Positions 7,071-14,621 of a stretch of 27,349 nucleotides of DNA are shown in pieces. Below the pieces are notes generated by a model. That model made no database searches, had not been told where the DNA came from, and was given only the letters and a program-made list of their open reading frames with translations. A program made the translations under genes and the position numbers. The DNA is from an uncultured Bacilli bacterium (GTDB lineage: Bacteria; Bacillota_I; Bacilli_A; RF39; UBA660), in NCBI GenBank assembly GCA_947626445.1, contig CANQSC010000007.1, forward strand, positions 1-27,349, read 5' to 3'. Positions within the stretch are counted from its first letter, which is position 1. Each line of letters starts with the position of its first letter.

Positions 7071-7101
7071 AGTGCCACTTTTATTGGTTTGCAGTTGGTC
7101 C
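7071..7101 (-). repeat. Element junction, right (att site with core AC at 7094-7095)
   Basis: The minus strand reads GGACCA-AC-TGCAAACC and continues to the arm end at 7071. It is the inverted copy of the left arm with one difference in 23. The collagen-like coding sequence lies at higher coordinates. Confidence 0.8.
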
Positions 7102-7215
7102 TGTAGGGCCTGATAGTTGTCTTGTTCCACAACAACATCCTTGAATAAAGGAATTTTTTTGAGCATTTTTGACATAGTTGTAAGCTTTTTGATAATCACT
7201 ATTATTGCAATTCAT
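7081..7215 (-). pseudogene. 5' portion of the interrupted collagen-like gene
   Basis: Starts at ATG 7215 behind AAAGGAGA. It encodes a short Asn/Tyr-rich leader (MNCNNSDYQKAYNYV), a Cys-rich GCCCGTRQL and the start of the collagen repeats (SGPTGPT), then enters the element arm and stops at TAA after 44 residues. Residues 1-41 are host sequence. Excision at the AC core would join codon 41 in frame to GPIGPTGPAG of the 3' portion. The gene lies 98 bases downstream of ylbJ on the same strand. A CATAATCTA sequence (7246-7238) about 23 bases before the ATG resembles the -10 of mother-cell sigma factors, without a convincing -35. Confidence 0.75.
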
Positions 7216-7313
7216 AAATTATCTCCTTTCATACTTATAGATTATGTTTAAGGAAAAAAGTTGATTGTATATTTGTCACAAATAAAAAAAATTCGCATAT
7301 ATGCCAAAAAAAA

Positions 7314-8201
7314 TTATTTGCTAAAAATTAATAATATAATAGCTAATAAACATTGTATAAATCGAGCTTTTAAAAATAATTTTAAAGAAATATCTGTATC
7401 AGTTAAAATACTTTTAATTTGCATGATAATTGATAAACCACCAAAACTAACAAATAATAAAGTATATAACTCTTTTATATTCAAGTTTAAGTTTGATAAA
7501 CCTAAATGAGAAAGACCTTGACTTACTTCTAAAATACCACTTACAAAGGGATTATTAGATGGATTTATAATGGTATTAATAATAAAGAAAACGGTTATAG
7601 TTCCTAAAATAGTTAACATGGTATTCATACTTTTTTTAATGCTTTCTAATAAAGTATCAAGTAAAGATTTAGAATGCTTATTATTAACAATTTGATTTTC
7701 ATTAATGGTTTTTGGCCTTAAAATAAAGCCTGTTATAATATTGGCAAGATAGGGTATTAAAAATAATTTTAAAATTATGGTTTGGTCTTTAAATATAAAA
7801 TTTAGCATTGTTAAATAAAATAAAGGATTAGTAAAAAAGGAAAAACTAAAAACATAGTTTGCTTCATCAACTGTTAATTTTTTATCATCAACTAAATTTT
7901 TTAAAACATAAGCATTAGCGGGTGTTCCACAAAAAAGAGAAGTAAAAAACATAAAAGCTCCATAAGGACTAGTATGAAAGACTTTTTTAAAAAATTTGCC
8001 AAAAAGTTTAGTTAGAAGTTCTGGAAGACCAAGATAAATTAACAGGTCGGTTAAAATAAACATCGGAAAAAGAGAAGGGAATACTTTTGTAATAAATAAT
8101 TCACAAGCATTTAAAATACTTAATTGAATTTCATTATGAAAAGTAAATAATGATATTGTAAAGATTAAAATAATTAATAAATAAATGTTATTTTTTTGCA
8201 T
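7314..8201 (-). CDS. ylbJ: Sporulation integral membrane protein YlbJ
   Basis: A 295-residue polytopic membrane protein with the nucleoside-recognition/Gate pattern typical of YlbJ: FPSLFPMFILTDLLIYLG near residue 42, a FFTSLFCGTPANAY segment near 87 and FSFFTNPLFYLTMLNF near 120. It has about seven or eight hydrophobic segments. B. subtilis YlbJ is a SigmaE-controlled protein needed for full spore heat resistance, so this gene indicates a sporulating organism. AAAGGAA precedes the ATG. It is divergent from ylbL and precedes the split collagen-like gene on the same strand. The length is short compared with about 400 aa in B. subtilis. Confidence 0.85.
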   Translation of the reverse strand: MQKNNIYLLIILIFTISLFTFHNEIQLSILNACELFITKVFPSLFPMFILTDLLIYLGLPELLTKLFGKFFKKVFHTSPYGAFMFFTSLFCGTPANAYVLKNLVDDKKLTVDEANYVFSFSFFTNPLFYLTMLNFIFKDQTIILKLFLIPYLANIITGFILRPKTINENQIVNNKHSKSLLDTLLESIKKSMNTMLTILGTITVFFIINTIINPSNNPFVSGILEVSQGLSHLGLSNLNLNIKELYTLLFVSFGGLSIIMQIKSILTDTDISLKLFLKARFIQCLLAIILLIFSK

Positions 8202-8243
8202 AGTGATTTCCTTTTTTTGATATAATGATGTAGGAGGCTAAGT

Positions 8244-9251
8244 ATGTTTAATAAATTTTATGAAGAAGTTAAAGCATTTATCAAAGAAAATTATAAATTT
8301 TTATTATTTTTAGTTTTTATTATTGCCTTTTTTTATGTAGAATTACCTTATAAAGTATATAGGCCAGGTGGTATGGTAGTTTTAGATAAAAGAATTGAAG
8401 TTGAAAATGGCTATGAAACAAGTGGGGAACTGGGCATGGCTTATGTTTCGGTAGTAAAGGGAAGTCTTCCTTTTCTAGTAGCGTCTTATTTAATTCCTAA
8501 TTGGGATATCGTACCTAATGAAGAAGTTTTAAATGAAAATGAAACTTGGGAAGAAACTTTAAAAAGCGATAAGATATCGATGAAACAATCTGTTGATAAT
8601 GCCATTATAAGTGCTTATCATTTAGCTAATAAAAATATAAATATTACTAAAGAAGAAGCTCATGTAACATATATTGATGAAAAAGCTAATACTGATATTA
8701 AATTATTTGATATTATTATTAGTGTTGAAGGTGAGAAAATAACTAAATTAGAAGAGTTAAGAAAGATTGTTCAAGCTCATCAAATAGGTGATAAAATTAA
8801 TTTAAAAGTTTTAAGAGATGATAAAGAATTAGATACAACAGCAAGTGTTTATGATACTGAAGATGGCCCTAAAATAGGGGTTGCCATTACGACAACTTAT
8901 GAATATGATGAAGAACCTAAGGTTGAAATTAAAACTAAGGAAAACGAATCAGGACCTTCAGGTGGTTTAATGATGAGTCTAGCTATCTATAACAGTTTAG
9001 TAGAACAAGATATTACTCATGGTAAAAAAATTATTGGAACCGGCACTATTGATAATGAAGGTAATGTTGGTGAGATAGGGGGAGTTCCTTATAAATTACT
9101 TGGTGGTGAAAAAAAGAATTGTGATATCTTCTTGGTTCCTAAAGGCAATTTAGAAGAAGCTTTAAAAGTTAAGGAAGAAAATAATTTAGATATCGAAGTT
9201 ATTGGGGTAAATACTCTAGAAGAAGCCATAAATGCTTTAAATAATGTATAA
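8244..9251 (+). CDS. ylbL: YlbL/DdcP-type membrane protease (PDZ plus Lon-like S16 domain)
   Basis: 335 residues. One membrane segment (about 18-34, FLLFLVFIIAFFYVEL) is followed by an extracytoplasmic region, a PDZ domain (about 140-205, with FDIIISVEGEKITKLEEL) and a Lon-like S16 protease domain. The catalytic Ser lies in ESGPSGGLMMSL and the Lys in GGVPYKLLGGEKK, forming the Ser-Lys dyad. In B. subtilis this protein (also called DdcP) clears the SOS division inhibitor YneA. TAGGAGG at 7 bases supports the start. A TATAAT at 8221-8226 lies so close that transcription would begin at the ribosome binding site, so promoter assignment is uncertain. sigG follows after 44 bases. Confidence 0.9.
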   Translation: MFNKFYEEVKAFIKENYKFLLFLVFIIAFFYVELPYKVYRPGGMVVLDKRIEVENGYETSGELGMAYVSVVKGSLPFLVASYLIPNWDIVPNEEVLNENETWEETLKSDKISMKQSVDNAIISAYHLANKNINITKEEAHVTYIDEKANTDIKLFDIIISVEGEKITKLEELRKIVQAHQIGDKINLKVLRDDKELDTTASVYDTEDGPKIGVAITTTYEYDEEPKVEIKTKENESGPSGGLMMSLAIYNSLVEQDITHGKKIIGTGTIDNEGNVGEIGGVPYKLLGGEKKNCDIFLVPKGNLEEALKVKEENNLDIEVIGVNTLEEAINALNNV

Positions 9252-9256
9252 AAATT

Positions 9257-9291
9257 AAAATCTTTTCACAACAATAAAGTGAAAGGATTTT
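9257..9291 (+). promoter_or_regulatory. Hairpin sequestering the sigG ribosome binding site
   Basis: AAAATCTTTTCAC (9257-9269) pairs along its whole length, with one G-U pair, with GTGAAAGGATTTT (9279-9291) around a 9-base loop. The 3' arm contains the AAAGGA (9282-9287) that would serve the sigG ATG at 9296. In ylbL read-through transcripts the ribosome binding site would be paired. It could also act as a weak terminator, but only three or four T follow. Confidence 0.6.
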
Positions 9292-9295
9292 TATT

Positions 9296-10078
9296 ATGGC
9301 AAAATATAAAGTAGAGATTACCGGTGTAGATACTAATAAATTAACAGTTTTAAGTGCTAGTGAACAATTAGAATTATTTAAAAAATATAAAAGTACTAAT
9401 GATGAAAATGCCAAACAATTATTAATTTTAGGTAATTTAAAATTAGTGTTAAGTGTTTTAAGACGTTTTAATTATCAAAATGTTAACTTAGATGATTTAT
9501 TTCAAATTGGGGTAATTGGTTTAATTAAAGCTATTGAAAATTTTGATTTATCTTATAATTTAAAGTTAAGTACTTATGCTATTCCTTTAATTAGTGGGGA
9601 AGTAAAACGTTATTTAAGAGATAATCAATCATCATTAAGAATAAGTAGAACAATTAGAGATTTATCATATTTAATTTTAAAATATAAAGAAGAATATCAT
9701 CAAAAATATGGACATGAACCTTCTTCTAAAGAAATAAGTGAAGCTTTAAATTTAAGTGAATATCAAATTAGTCAGGCCTTAGATTCTTTAAAAGATCCTG
9801 TGAGTATTTTTGAACCGATGTTTAATGATGGGGGAGATACGATTTATGTTTTAGACCAAATTGCGGATAAAAAGGAAAATGCTAATGATAAAGATTTATA
9901 TTTGTCTTTAAAAAAAGCTTTAGTTAAATTAAAAAAAAGAGAACAAGAGATTCTTGTCTCGCGTTATATTGTTGGAAAAACGCAAGTAGAGCTTGCTAAA
10001 ATGTATAATATAAGTCAAGCTCAAGTATCAAGAATTGAAAAGTCAGCTATCAATAATATGCGAAGATTAATGAAATAA
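9296..10078 (+). CDS. sigG: RNA polymerase forespore sigma factor SigG
   Basis: A 260-residue SigF/SigG-type sigma factor. The N-terminal KVEITGVDTNKL is characteristic of SigG rather than SigF. Region 2 contains DDLFQIGVIGLIKAIENFD and the -10-binding STYAIPLISGEVKRYLRDN; then come region 3 and a SLFEP-like SIFEPMFNDGGDTIYVLDQI. Region 4 ends with QVELAKMYNISQAQVSRIEK, the -35-binding helix-turn-helix. SigG directs late forespore transcription. In B. subtilis it lies after sigE; here it follows ylbL. Its ribosome binding site lies inside a hairpin. A bidirectional terminator follows. Confidence 0.95.
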   Translation: MAKYKVEITGVDTNKLTVLSASEQLELFKKYKSTNDENAKQLLILGNLKLVLSVLRRFNYQNVNLDDLFQIGVIGLIKAIENFDLSYNLKLSTYAIPLISGEVKRYLRDNQSSLRISRTIRDLSYLILKYKEEYHQKYGHEPSSKEISEALNLSEYQISQALDSLKDPVSIFEPMFNDGGDTIYVLDQIADKKENANDKDLYLSLKKALVKLKKREQEILVSRYIVGKTQVELAKMYNISQAQVSRIEKSAINNMRRLMK

Positions 10079-10079
10079 A

Positions 10080-10102
10080 AAAACGGCTAATTAGTCGTTT
10101 TT
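10080..10102. terminator. Bidirectional terminator between sigG and the PBP gene
   Basis: AAAACGGCT (10080-10088) pairs with AGTCGTTTT (10093-10101) around a 4-base loop, with T on one side and A on the other. It serves the convergent ends of sigG and the class A PBP gene, whose stop codon it overlaps. Confidence 0.8.
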
Positions 10103-13034
10103 AATCTAGAGAACTTGAATCTCCACAGCTAGTTCGAATATTTACCGTTCCTTTAGCGGTGGTTTGTTCACCATTATAAGTTATTGAATAAGTTACGGCA
10201 ACACTTTGTTCTCTTGAGGTATCCACATTTGAATAAACAATTGTGGCATCTCTTGTAACATTTTTACCATTATAAGTAACTGTGACAGCTTCTTTAGCAT
10301 TGATAACTGAACCTTTAGTAACACAGATGGTTTTAGCTGTTGCTACTAAGCCATCAGAATTGCTTGGTGTTTCTTCTTGGCTACCTTCTACTGTAACACT
10401 TGCTTTAGAAGATACCCCATTACTTTGATTTCCTTTATAATTACTGTATGAACTTCTAACTACTAATTCATAATTACCGCTTTTAGTAGGTTTATATGTA
10501 TAAGATGTTTTATCGGTCCAACCTAAGTCTTTTAGAGAACCACCATCTTCTTTTACAAATACTTCATATCCTAAACTTCCTAAATTAGAGTTATTATATA
10601 AACTCATATAACGGTTATAGAAATTTTTAAAACTGTTAGGATAATTTCTAGCAAAACTCTTAAAATAATCATTAAAATCTTTGGTATTGTTATCAGCAGG
10701 AGCAGTAATACCATTCCAACTAACAGTTATTTCTTCGCCATGAACACTAGTTCTTACATTTGATGGGTCTTGTAAAGTATTATATCTAGTAGATACTTCA
10801 CTAGGTTCCGTACCTGATTTAAATGTTGCAGATATTTTCATATTTGCTGGGGTATTTTTACTAGCTAGTTTAGGTGGTAGAGTTTGTGATTCAATTGTAA
10901 CGGTAGTAAGACCACTTGGTTTTGGAAAACCATCACCAGTAGTAAAGATATTATTTGATAGATAAGCTCCTAATTGATTTCTTGGAATACTACTCATACC
11001 CATGGTAAAGTAATGGCTACTATCCATATCTACTTGGTCATAACCAAGCCAAGTTGAAATCGAATAATCAGGATTATAAGAATTTATCCATTGGTCTGGG
11101 GTGGCATCTGATGGAATACCTTTTCTAGCCGCGTCTTCTTCAGATATATTTGATGTACCGGTTTTAGAACCAATTCTATTTCGTAAATTGTAATTAATAT
11201 TTCCGCCAACACCAGTTGCTGTTGCATAAACTAAGATATCATTGATTAAGTAAGCGGTCTCTTCAGACATAACTCTTTTCTTTTCATATTTCCAATTGAT
11301 AACTTCTTCGGTTTGTAAATTTTTAACTTCGGTAAATGAATAAGGTTCAATGTAATATCCGCCTCGACCAAATGAAGCATAGGCTGCGGAAGCTTGAAGA
11401 GGAGACCAACCATATGGAAGCCCACCAACTGAGAAAGCTTCATTTAAGCTATCACCATAATCTATTCCTAAATTATGAACAAATTCAGCAATCTTTTCGG
11501 GTTCAACCATGTGGAAAGCTTCTAGAGCTGGAATATTTCTTGATGCTGCTAAGGCTTGTTTAACCGTTGTTGCGCCGGTATAACCAAAATCCCAGTTATT
11601 CATTGTCGTACCATTATTATAAGTATATGGATAATCGAGCATTAGTTGTTGAGGAGAGACATTATTGTATTCAATTAAAGGTCCATAATCAAAGATTGGT
11701 TTAGCGGTTGAACCTGGTTGTCTAGGAGTAGTTGAACGGTCAGTTCCTTTCGCGACATAATTTCTTCCAGGACCTAAAGCTGTTATCGAACCATCTTTGG
11801 TTGAAGTAATGGCAACACCAACTTGAACTTTATCGTCTTTAAATTGCCAAGCTGCCCCATTTTGTAGGTTATTAACAATGTCTTGTTTCTTTAAATCAAA
11901 GGTTGTTTTAACAGAGTAACCACCTTCATCAATGTTAATATTTAATTTTTCTTTAATATCGTTGATAACAAAGTCAATTAAGTTTTGATAAGGACTCTTA
12001 GCATTTTGTTTATCAATATCACTTCGAAGTAAAGATTCAACTGGAATACTTTCCGCATCTTCTTTTTCTTGTTCAGTGATATAACCGTGTCTTACCATTA
12101 AACTTAAAACGGTACTTCTTCTTTCGGTAGCATTTTCTGGATATATATATGGATTAAATAATGTTGGGTTATTATACATTCCCACGATAATTGCAGCTTC
12201 TCCTAAAGATATATCAGAAACACTTTTACCAAAATAATATTGACAAGCTTGTTCAACCCCATTAATACTTTCATAATTGATACCACCACTAGCAAGCCAC
12301 ATTGAATTAAAGTAAAATTCAATAATTTGTTGTTTAGTATAAGTTTTTTCGATTTTAAAGATTGACATATAAATGTCGGTGAATTTTCTTATAATACCTT
12401 CAATACCGGTAGCTGTACTAGAAGTAAAGTTTTGTTTTACTAACTGCATAGTAATAGTTGATGCTCCACCGGCATCAGAGTTACCTGCTGCTTGACCAAG
12501 ACTAGCTTTTAAGAAACGTCCGGCATCAAAACCATTATGTTGAAAAAATCTGGAATCTTCGGTAGCAACTAGGGCATCCACTAAAACTTGTGGAAAATCT
12601 TCATAATTTTTTAATACGCGGTTTTCCGTACCAAGTCTCGTTATTAAAGTGCCATTGACATCATAAATAACACTTGATTCTTTGTTATATAATCTTTCAA
12701 CTGTAAATTCAGGAGCCGTAAAAACAATATAAAGACCAAATGCTAAAATAGTAGTAACAATGGCAATACCAATAGACATTAAAATTATTAAGAAAGTATG
12801 TGTAGCTTTACCTTTTTTCTTACTTTTCTTTTTTCTTTTAGGCTTTTTTTCTTTCCCATCTTTATTTAGTTCATTAATTTCATCTAAATTAAGATTTTCA
12901 GTATTGTTAGTATCATCCATTACTTCATCAATAACATTATCTTTCTTCTTTTTATCCATTTTTAAATCATTTTTAATTGTTTCTTTAATTTTTTTCGGAC
13001 TTTTTAATTTTAATTTTTTCTTTTCCACATTCAT
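10101..13034 (-). CDS. ponA: Class A penicillin-binding protein (PBP1A-type, transglycosylase/transpeptidase)
   Basis: 977 residues. A Lys/Asp-rich cytoplasmic tail (1-78) precedes one membrane segment (about 81-107). The GT51 glycosyltransferase domain contains ALVATEDSRFFQHNG with catalytic Glu159 and GGASTITMQLVKQNF. The transpeptidase domain has the SxxK motif STAK with Ser442, the SRN motif in ASRNIPAL and the KTG motif near residue 623. The C-terminal 250 residues include a fibronectin-III-like segment (ITVSWNGI... YELVVRSSY) and a further beta domain. It polymerises and crosslinks peptidoglycan at the outer membrane face. It follows recU after six bases, as in B. subtilis recU-ponA. 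The extended C-terminus makes it longer than typical (about 700-900). Confidence 0.95.
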   Translation of the reverse strand: MNVEKKKLKLKSPKKIKETIKNDLKMDKKKKDNVIDEVMDDTNNTENLNLDEINELNKDGKEKKPKRKKKSKKKGKATHTFLIILMSIGIAIVTTILAFGLYIVFTAPEFTVERLYNKESSVIYDVNGTLITRLGTENRVLKNYEDFPQVLVDALVATEDSRFFQHNGFDAGRFLKASLGQAAGNSDAGGASTITMQLVKQNFTSSTATGIEGIIRKFTDIYMSIFKIEKTYTKQQIIEFYFNSMWLASGGINYESINGVEQACQYYFGKSVSDISLGEAAIIVGMYNNPTLFNPYIYPENATERRSTVLSLMVRHGYITEQEKEDAESIPVESLLRSDIDKQNAKSPYQNLIDFVINDIKEKLNINIDEGGYSVKTTFDLKKQDIVNNLQNGAAWQFKDDKVQVGVAITSTKDGSITALGPGRNYVAKGTDRSTTPRQPGSTAKPIFDYGPLIEYNNVSPQQLMLDYPYTYNNGTTMNNWDFGYTGATTVKQALAASRNIPALEAFHMVEPEKIAEFVHNLGIDYGDSLNEAFSVGGLPYGWSPLQASAAYASFGRGGYYIEPYSFTEVKNLQTEEVINWKYEKKRVMSEETAYLINDILVYATATGVGGNINYNLRNRIGSKTGTSNISEEDAARKGIPSDATPDQWINSYNPDYSISTWLGYDQVDMDSSHYFTMGMSSIPRNQLGAYLSNNIFTTGDGFPKPSGLTTVTIESQTLPPKLASKNTPANMKISATFKSGTEPSEVSTRYNTLQDPSNVRTSVHGEEITVSWNGITAPADNNTKDFNDYFKSFARNYPNSFKNFYNRYMSLYNNSNLGSLGYEVFVKEDGGSLKDLGWTDKTSYTYKPTKSGNYELVVRSSYSNYKGNQSNGVSSKASVTVEGSQEETPSNSDGLVATAKTICVTKGSVINAKEAVTVTYNGKNVTRDATIVYSNVDTSREQSVAVTYSITYNGEQTTAKGTVNIRTSCGDSSSLD

Positions 13035-13040
13035 CTCTCC

Positions 13041-13592
13041 TTAAAAATAAATTTTATCAACGGCATCTAAATAATTTAGAGCAGGATTAATTTGTTCTTT
13101 AATAATCGTACCATGTTTTTCTAAATATTCAAATGGAATACTTTTTCTAGTTTCATTATCGATAAAAGTAATTAAATCACTACCTTTAAGTAAGAAAACA
13201 AAACCATTCATTTTAATTAGTAAAAAAACAATGCCACCATGTTCTAAAACTCTTCTTACATGTTTTATTTGATGTTCATGAATATTAGCAATTGGAAATG
13301 AAGTTTTTTGTTTAGTTTCTTTAGCTTCAAATTCGATATAAGAACCTTTATAAAGGCCGTTATAATCAAGAGTTGATTGACTAAGAAAATAACCTTCATC
13401 AATTCTTCTACCATGAGTGGTATAGCTTGCTTTACTAATACCTATTGGAGTCGGTTTTTTATAAATCAATGCTCGATTTGTTTCTAAATAATAAGCATTT
13501 GAATCATTAATACAATCTTCTAAATCCATTCCACGATTTGCGTAGTTAATTACTTTATGTGCTGTTTTTTGAATATGATTTGGATATTGCAT
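13041..13592 (-). CDS. recU: Holliday junction resolvase RecU
   Basis: 183 residues with the RecU pattern: NRGMDLEDCINDSNAYY near residue 18, a KKPTPI segment, and the nuclease core DYNGLYKGSYIEFEAKET with the metal-binding Asp and Glu, followed by FPIANIHEHQIKHV. RecU cleaves Holliday junctions in homologous recombination and chromosome segregation. The start has TGGAGGG upstream. It is the first gene of an operon with the class A PBP, an arrangement conserved in Bacilli. Confidence 0.95.
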   Translation of the reverse strand: MQYPNHIQKTAHKVINYANRGMDLEDCINDSNAYYLETNRALIYKKPTPIGISKASYTTHGRRIDEGYFLSQSTLDYNGLYKGSYIEFEAKETKQKTSFPIANIHEHQIKHVRRVLEHGGIVFLLIKMNGFVFLLKGSDLITFIDNETRKSIPFEYLEKHGTIIKEQINPALNYLDAVDKIYF

Positions 13593-13609
13593 AGTAACCC
13601 TCCAATAAC

Positions 13610-13639
13610 ATTATACTATTTATCTTATTAATAAGTAAA
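13610..13639 (-). promoter_or_regulatory. SigA-type promoter of recU-ponA
   Basis: On the minus strand TTTACT or TTACTT (13639-13633), a 17-18 base spacer and TATAAT (13615-13610) lie 18 bases before the recU start codon. Confidence 0.6.
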
Positions 13640-13692
13640 AGAAAAAATTGGTAGTTATGTCAATTGACAGTCTAAAAAAGAATTAGAAATTT

Positions 13693-13732
13693 TGTCGAAT
13701 GTTAAGACAAAAAGCTAAATATTTATTATGAT
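13693..13732 (+). promoter_or_regulatory. Spo0A-box promoter before the 40-codon gene
   Basis: TGTCGAA (13693-13699, the Spo0A-box consensus), four bases, AAGACA (13704-13709), a 17-base spacer and TATGAT (13727-13732). The same box-to--35 distance recurs at 15661 and 27275. A perfect 12-bp palindrome, TGTCAATTGACA, lies upstream at 13658-13669. Confidence 0.5.
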
Positions 13733-13757
13733 AGCTTTAAGAATAGAAGGTGTAATG

Positions 13758-13880
13758 ATGTCTTATGAAATAATTTTTGATGATATGATTGATAGTTTAA
13801 GAATGGCTGAGTTAAAACTTTATGAATATAATATAATTAATGAAAAGAATAATTTGGTAAAAAAACATTATGGTAAATAA
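13758..13880 (+). CDS. Small protein, 40 aa
   Basis: A 40-codon frame with AGAAGG at 7 bases before the ATG (a second ATG directly upstream is too close to it). The peptide is helical and charged (MSYEIIFDDMIDSLRMAELK at the start). It sits between recU and gpsB and behind a promoter with a Spo0A-box-like sequence, so it could be a sporulation-stage small protein. Length and a final Tyr prompted comparison with Spo0E, but the SQELD motif is absent. No family assigned. Confidence 0.55.
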   Translation: MSYEIIFDDMIDSLRMAELKLYEYNIINEKNNLVKKHYGK

Positions 13881-13910
13881 TTGACAAAATAGGCTCTTTT
13901 TTGATATATT
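13881..13910 (+). promoter_or_regulatory. SigA-type promoter of gpsB
   Basis: TTGACA (13881-13886), an 18-base spacer and TATATT (13905-13910), with the gpsB ribosome binding site at 13919. The -35 starts one base after the 40-codon gene's stop codon. Confidence 0.7.
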
Positions 13911-13933
13911 TCTATTGCAAGGATGTGATTTGT

Positions 13934-14254
13934 GTGATTAGTGAAAGAATTATATTAAGTCCTGAAGATATTTATGAAAAAGAGTTTAAAATTGATGCTA
14001 GGGGTTATCGTCCTCAAGAAGTTGATAAATTACTAGATGATGTTATTAAAGATTATGGTGAATTTATTAAAATTATTCATGCTTATGAAAAAGAGTATCA
14101 GAATTTAAACAAAGAAAATAAAGAATTAAAAGCAGAAATAAGAAGACTAAAAGATCAAATTGATGAAGAAGGTGCTGGTAATAAGCCAGTAAATAATGTT
14201 GATATTTTAAGACGTCTTAGTCAATTAGAAAAATATGTATATGATAGAGAATAA
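13934..14254 (+). CDS. gpsB: Cell division regulator GpsB
   Basis: The start is placed at GTG 13934, ten bases after AAGGA; this gives 106 residues beginning (M)ISERIILSPEDIYEKEF, which matches the GpsB/DivIVA N-terminus, including the membrane-binding region and GYRPQEVDKLLDDVIKDY. A coiled coil covers about residues 40-75 and a short C-terminal helical part (VDILRRLSQLEKYVY) follows. GpsB is a cytoplasmic adaptor that moves PBP1 between septum and side wall; recU-pbp1a lie next to it on the opposite strand. The stop codon overlaps the first helix of RNase P RNA. Confidence 0.93.
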   Translation: MISERIILSPEDIYEKEFKIDARGYRPQEVDKLLDDVIKDYGEFIKIIHAYEKEYQNLNKENKELKAEIRRLKDQIDEEGAGNKPVNNVDILRRLSQLEKYVYDRE

Positions 14255-14595
14255 TAACTGGACAAATGCGGTATGGCTACATGCTGAGGAAAGTCCTTGC
14301 TCGCACAGCCTGGAATGGTTGTAGTGTTTGTGCATAGGGAAAAAATAACCTATGGTCGAGAAATCGAACGGCTTTGAAAGGACCTTAAATGGTTTTAGTA
14401 AATATAAAAGTGCCAAAGTGACGAAGAAAAGGGAAACCTTGGAAGTGGAACGTGGTAAACCCCACAAGCGAGAAACCCAAATTATGGTAGGGGAGCTGTT
14501 ACTAGGAATAAAAACGAAGTAACGGACCAGTAATGGTAGATAAATATTTGTCGCGTTAGAAGTAACGTACAGAACAAGGCTTATAAGTTATTATT
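14250..14595 (+). ncRNA. rnpB: RNase P RNA (bacterial type)
   Basis: The catalytic RNA of RNase P, which matures tRNA 5' ends. Conserved sequence GAGGAAAGTCC is at 14274-14284, near the 5' end; the 3' conserved region ACAGAACAAGGCTTA ends near 14584. The outer helix P1 is AATAATAACT (14250-14259) pairing with AGTTATTATT (14586-14595), followed by T-rich sequence that may terminate. Position after gpsB is as in B. subtilis. The P1 overlap with the gpsB stop codon means the mature 5' end may lie a few bases inside. Confidence 0.93.
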
Positions 14596-14621
14596 TTTTT
14601 TATTTTAAAGGAGTGATTTAT

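Larger units (their letters stand above)
3841..7095 (-). mobile_element. 3.25-kb large-serine-recombinase element inserted in a collagen-like gene
   Basis: Both ends can be defined. Inside each end lies a 23-bp arm (3843-3865 and, inverted, 7071-7093) matching at 22 positions: TGCAAACC, A or G, then TAAAAGTGGCACT. Outside lie Gly-Pro-Thr repeats of one collagen-like gene. Joining the ends gives an attP with an 8-bp perfect core palindrome, GGTTTGCA-AC-TGCAAACC. Joining the flanks gives an attB, AGGACCA-AC-TGGACCT, palindromic at six of seven positions. The central AC is in the same orientation at both junctions, so recombination would excise the element. Contents are a large serine recombinase, a 29-codon gene and a surface protein gene, all on the minus strand. 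No conjugation or phage genes were seen. Confidence 0.85.

Noticed and set aside
3843..7093. The inverted 23-bp arms as borders of an invertible segment
   Set aside because: The central AC dinucleotide is in the same orientation at both junctions and the flanks are two parts of one gene, which predicts excision, not inversion.
7295..7304. GCATATATGC as the ylbJ terminator
   Set aside because: The palindrome leaves almost no loop, so the stem would be only three or four pairs; T-rich flanks alone are not enough.
12760..13044. 94-codon plus-strand hydrophobic frame antisense to the PBP N-terminus
   Set aside because: It is the antisense of a Lys-rich coding stretch, which always yields Phe/Leu/Ser-rich frames; it has no independent support.
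13758..13880. 40-codon gene as a Spo0E phosphatase
   Set aside because: Size and helical character fit, but the SQELD signature is missing at any alignment tried.
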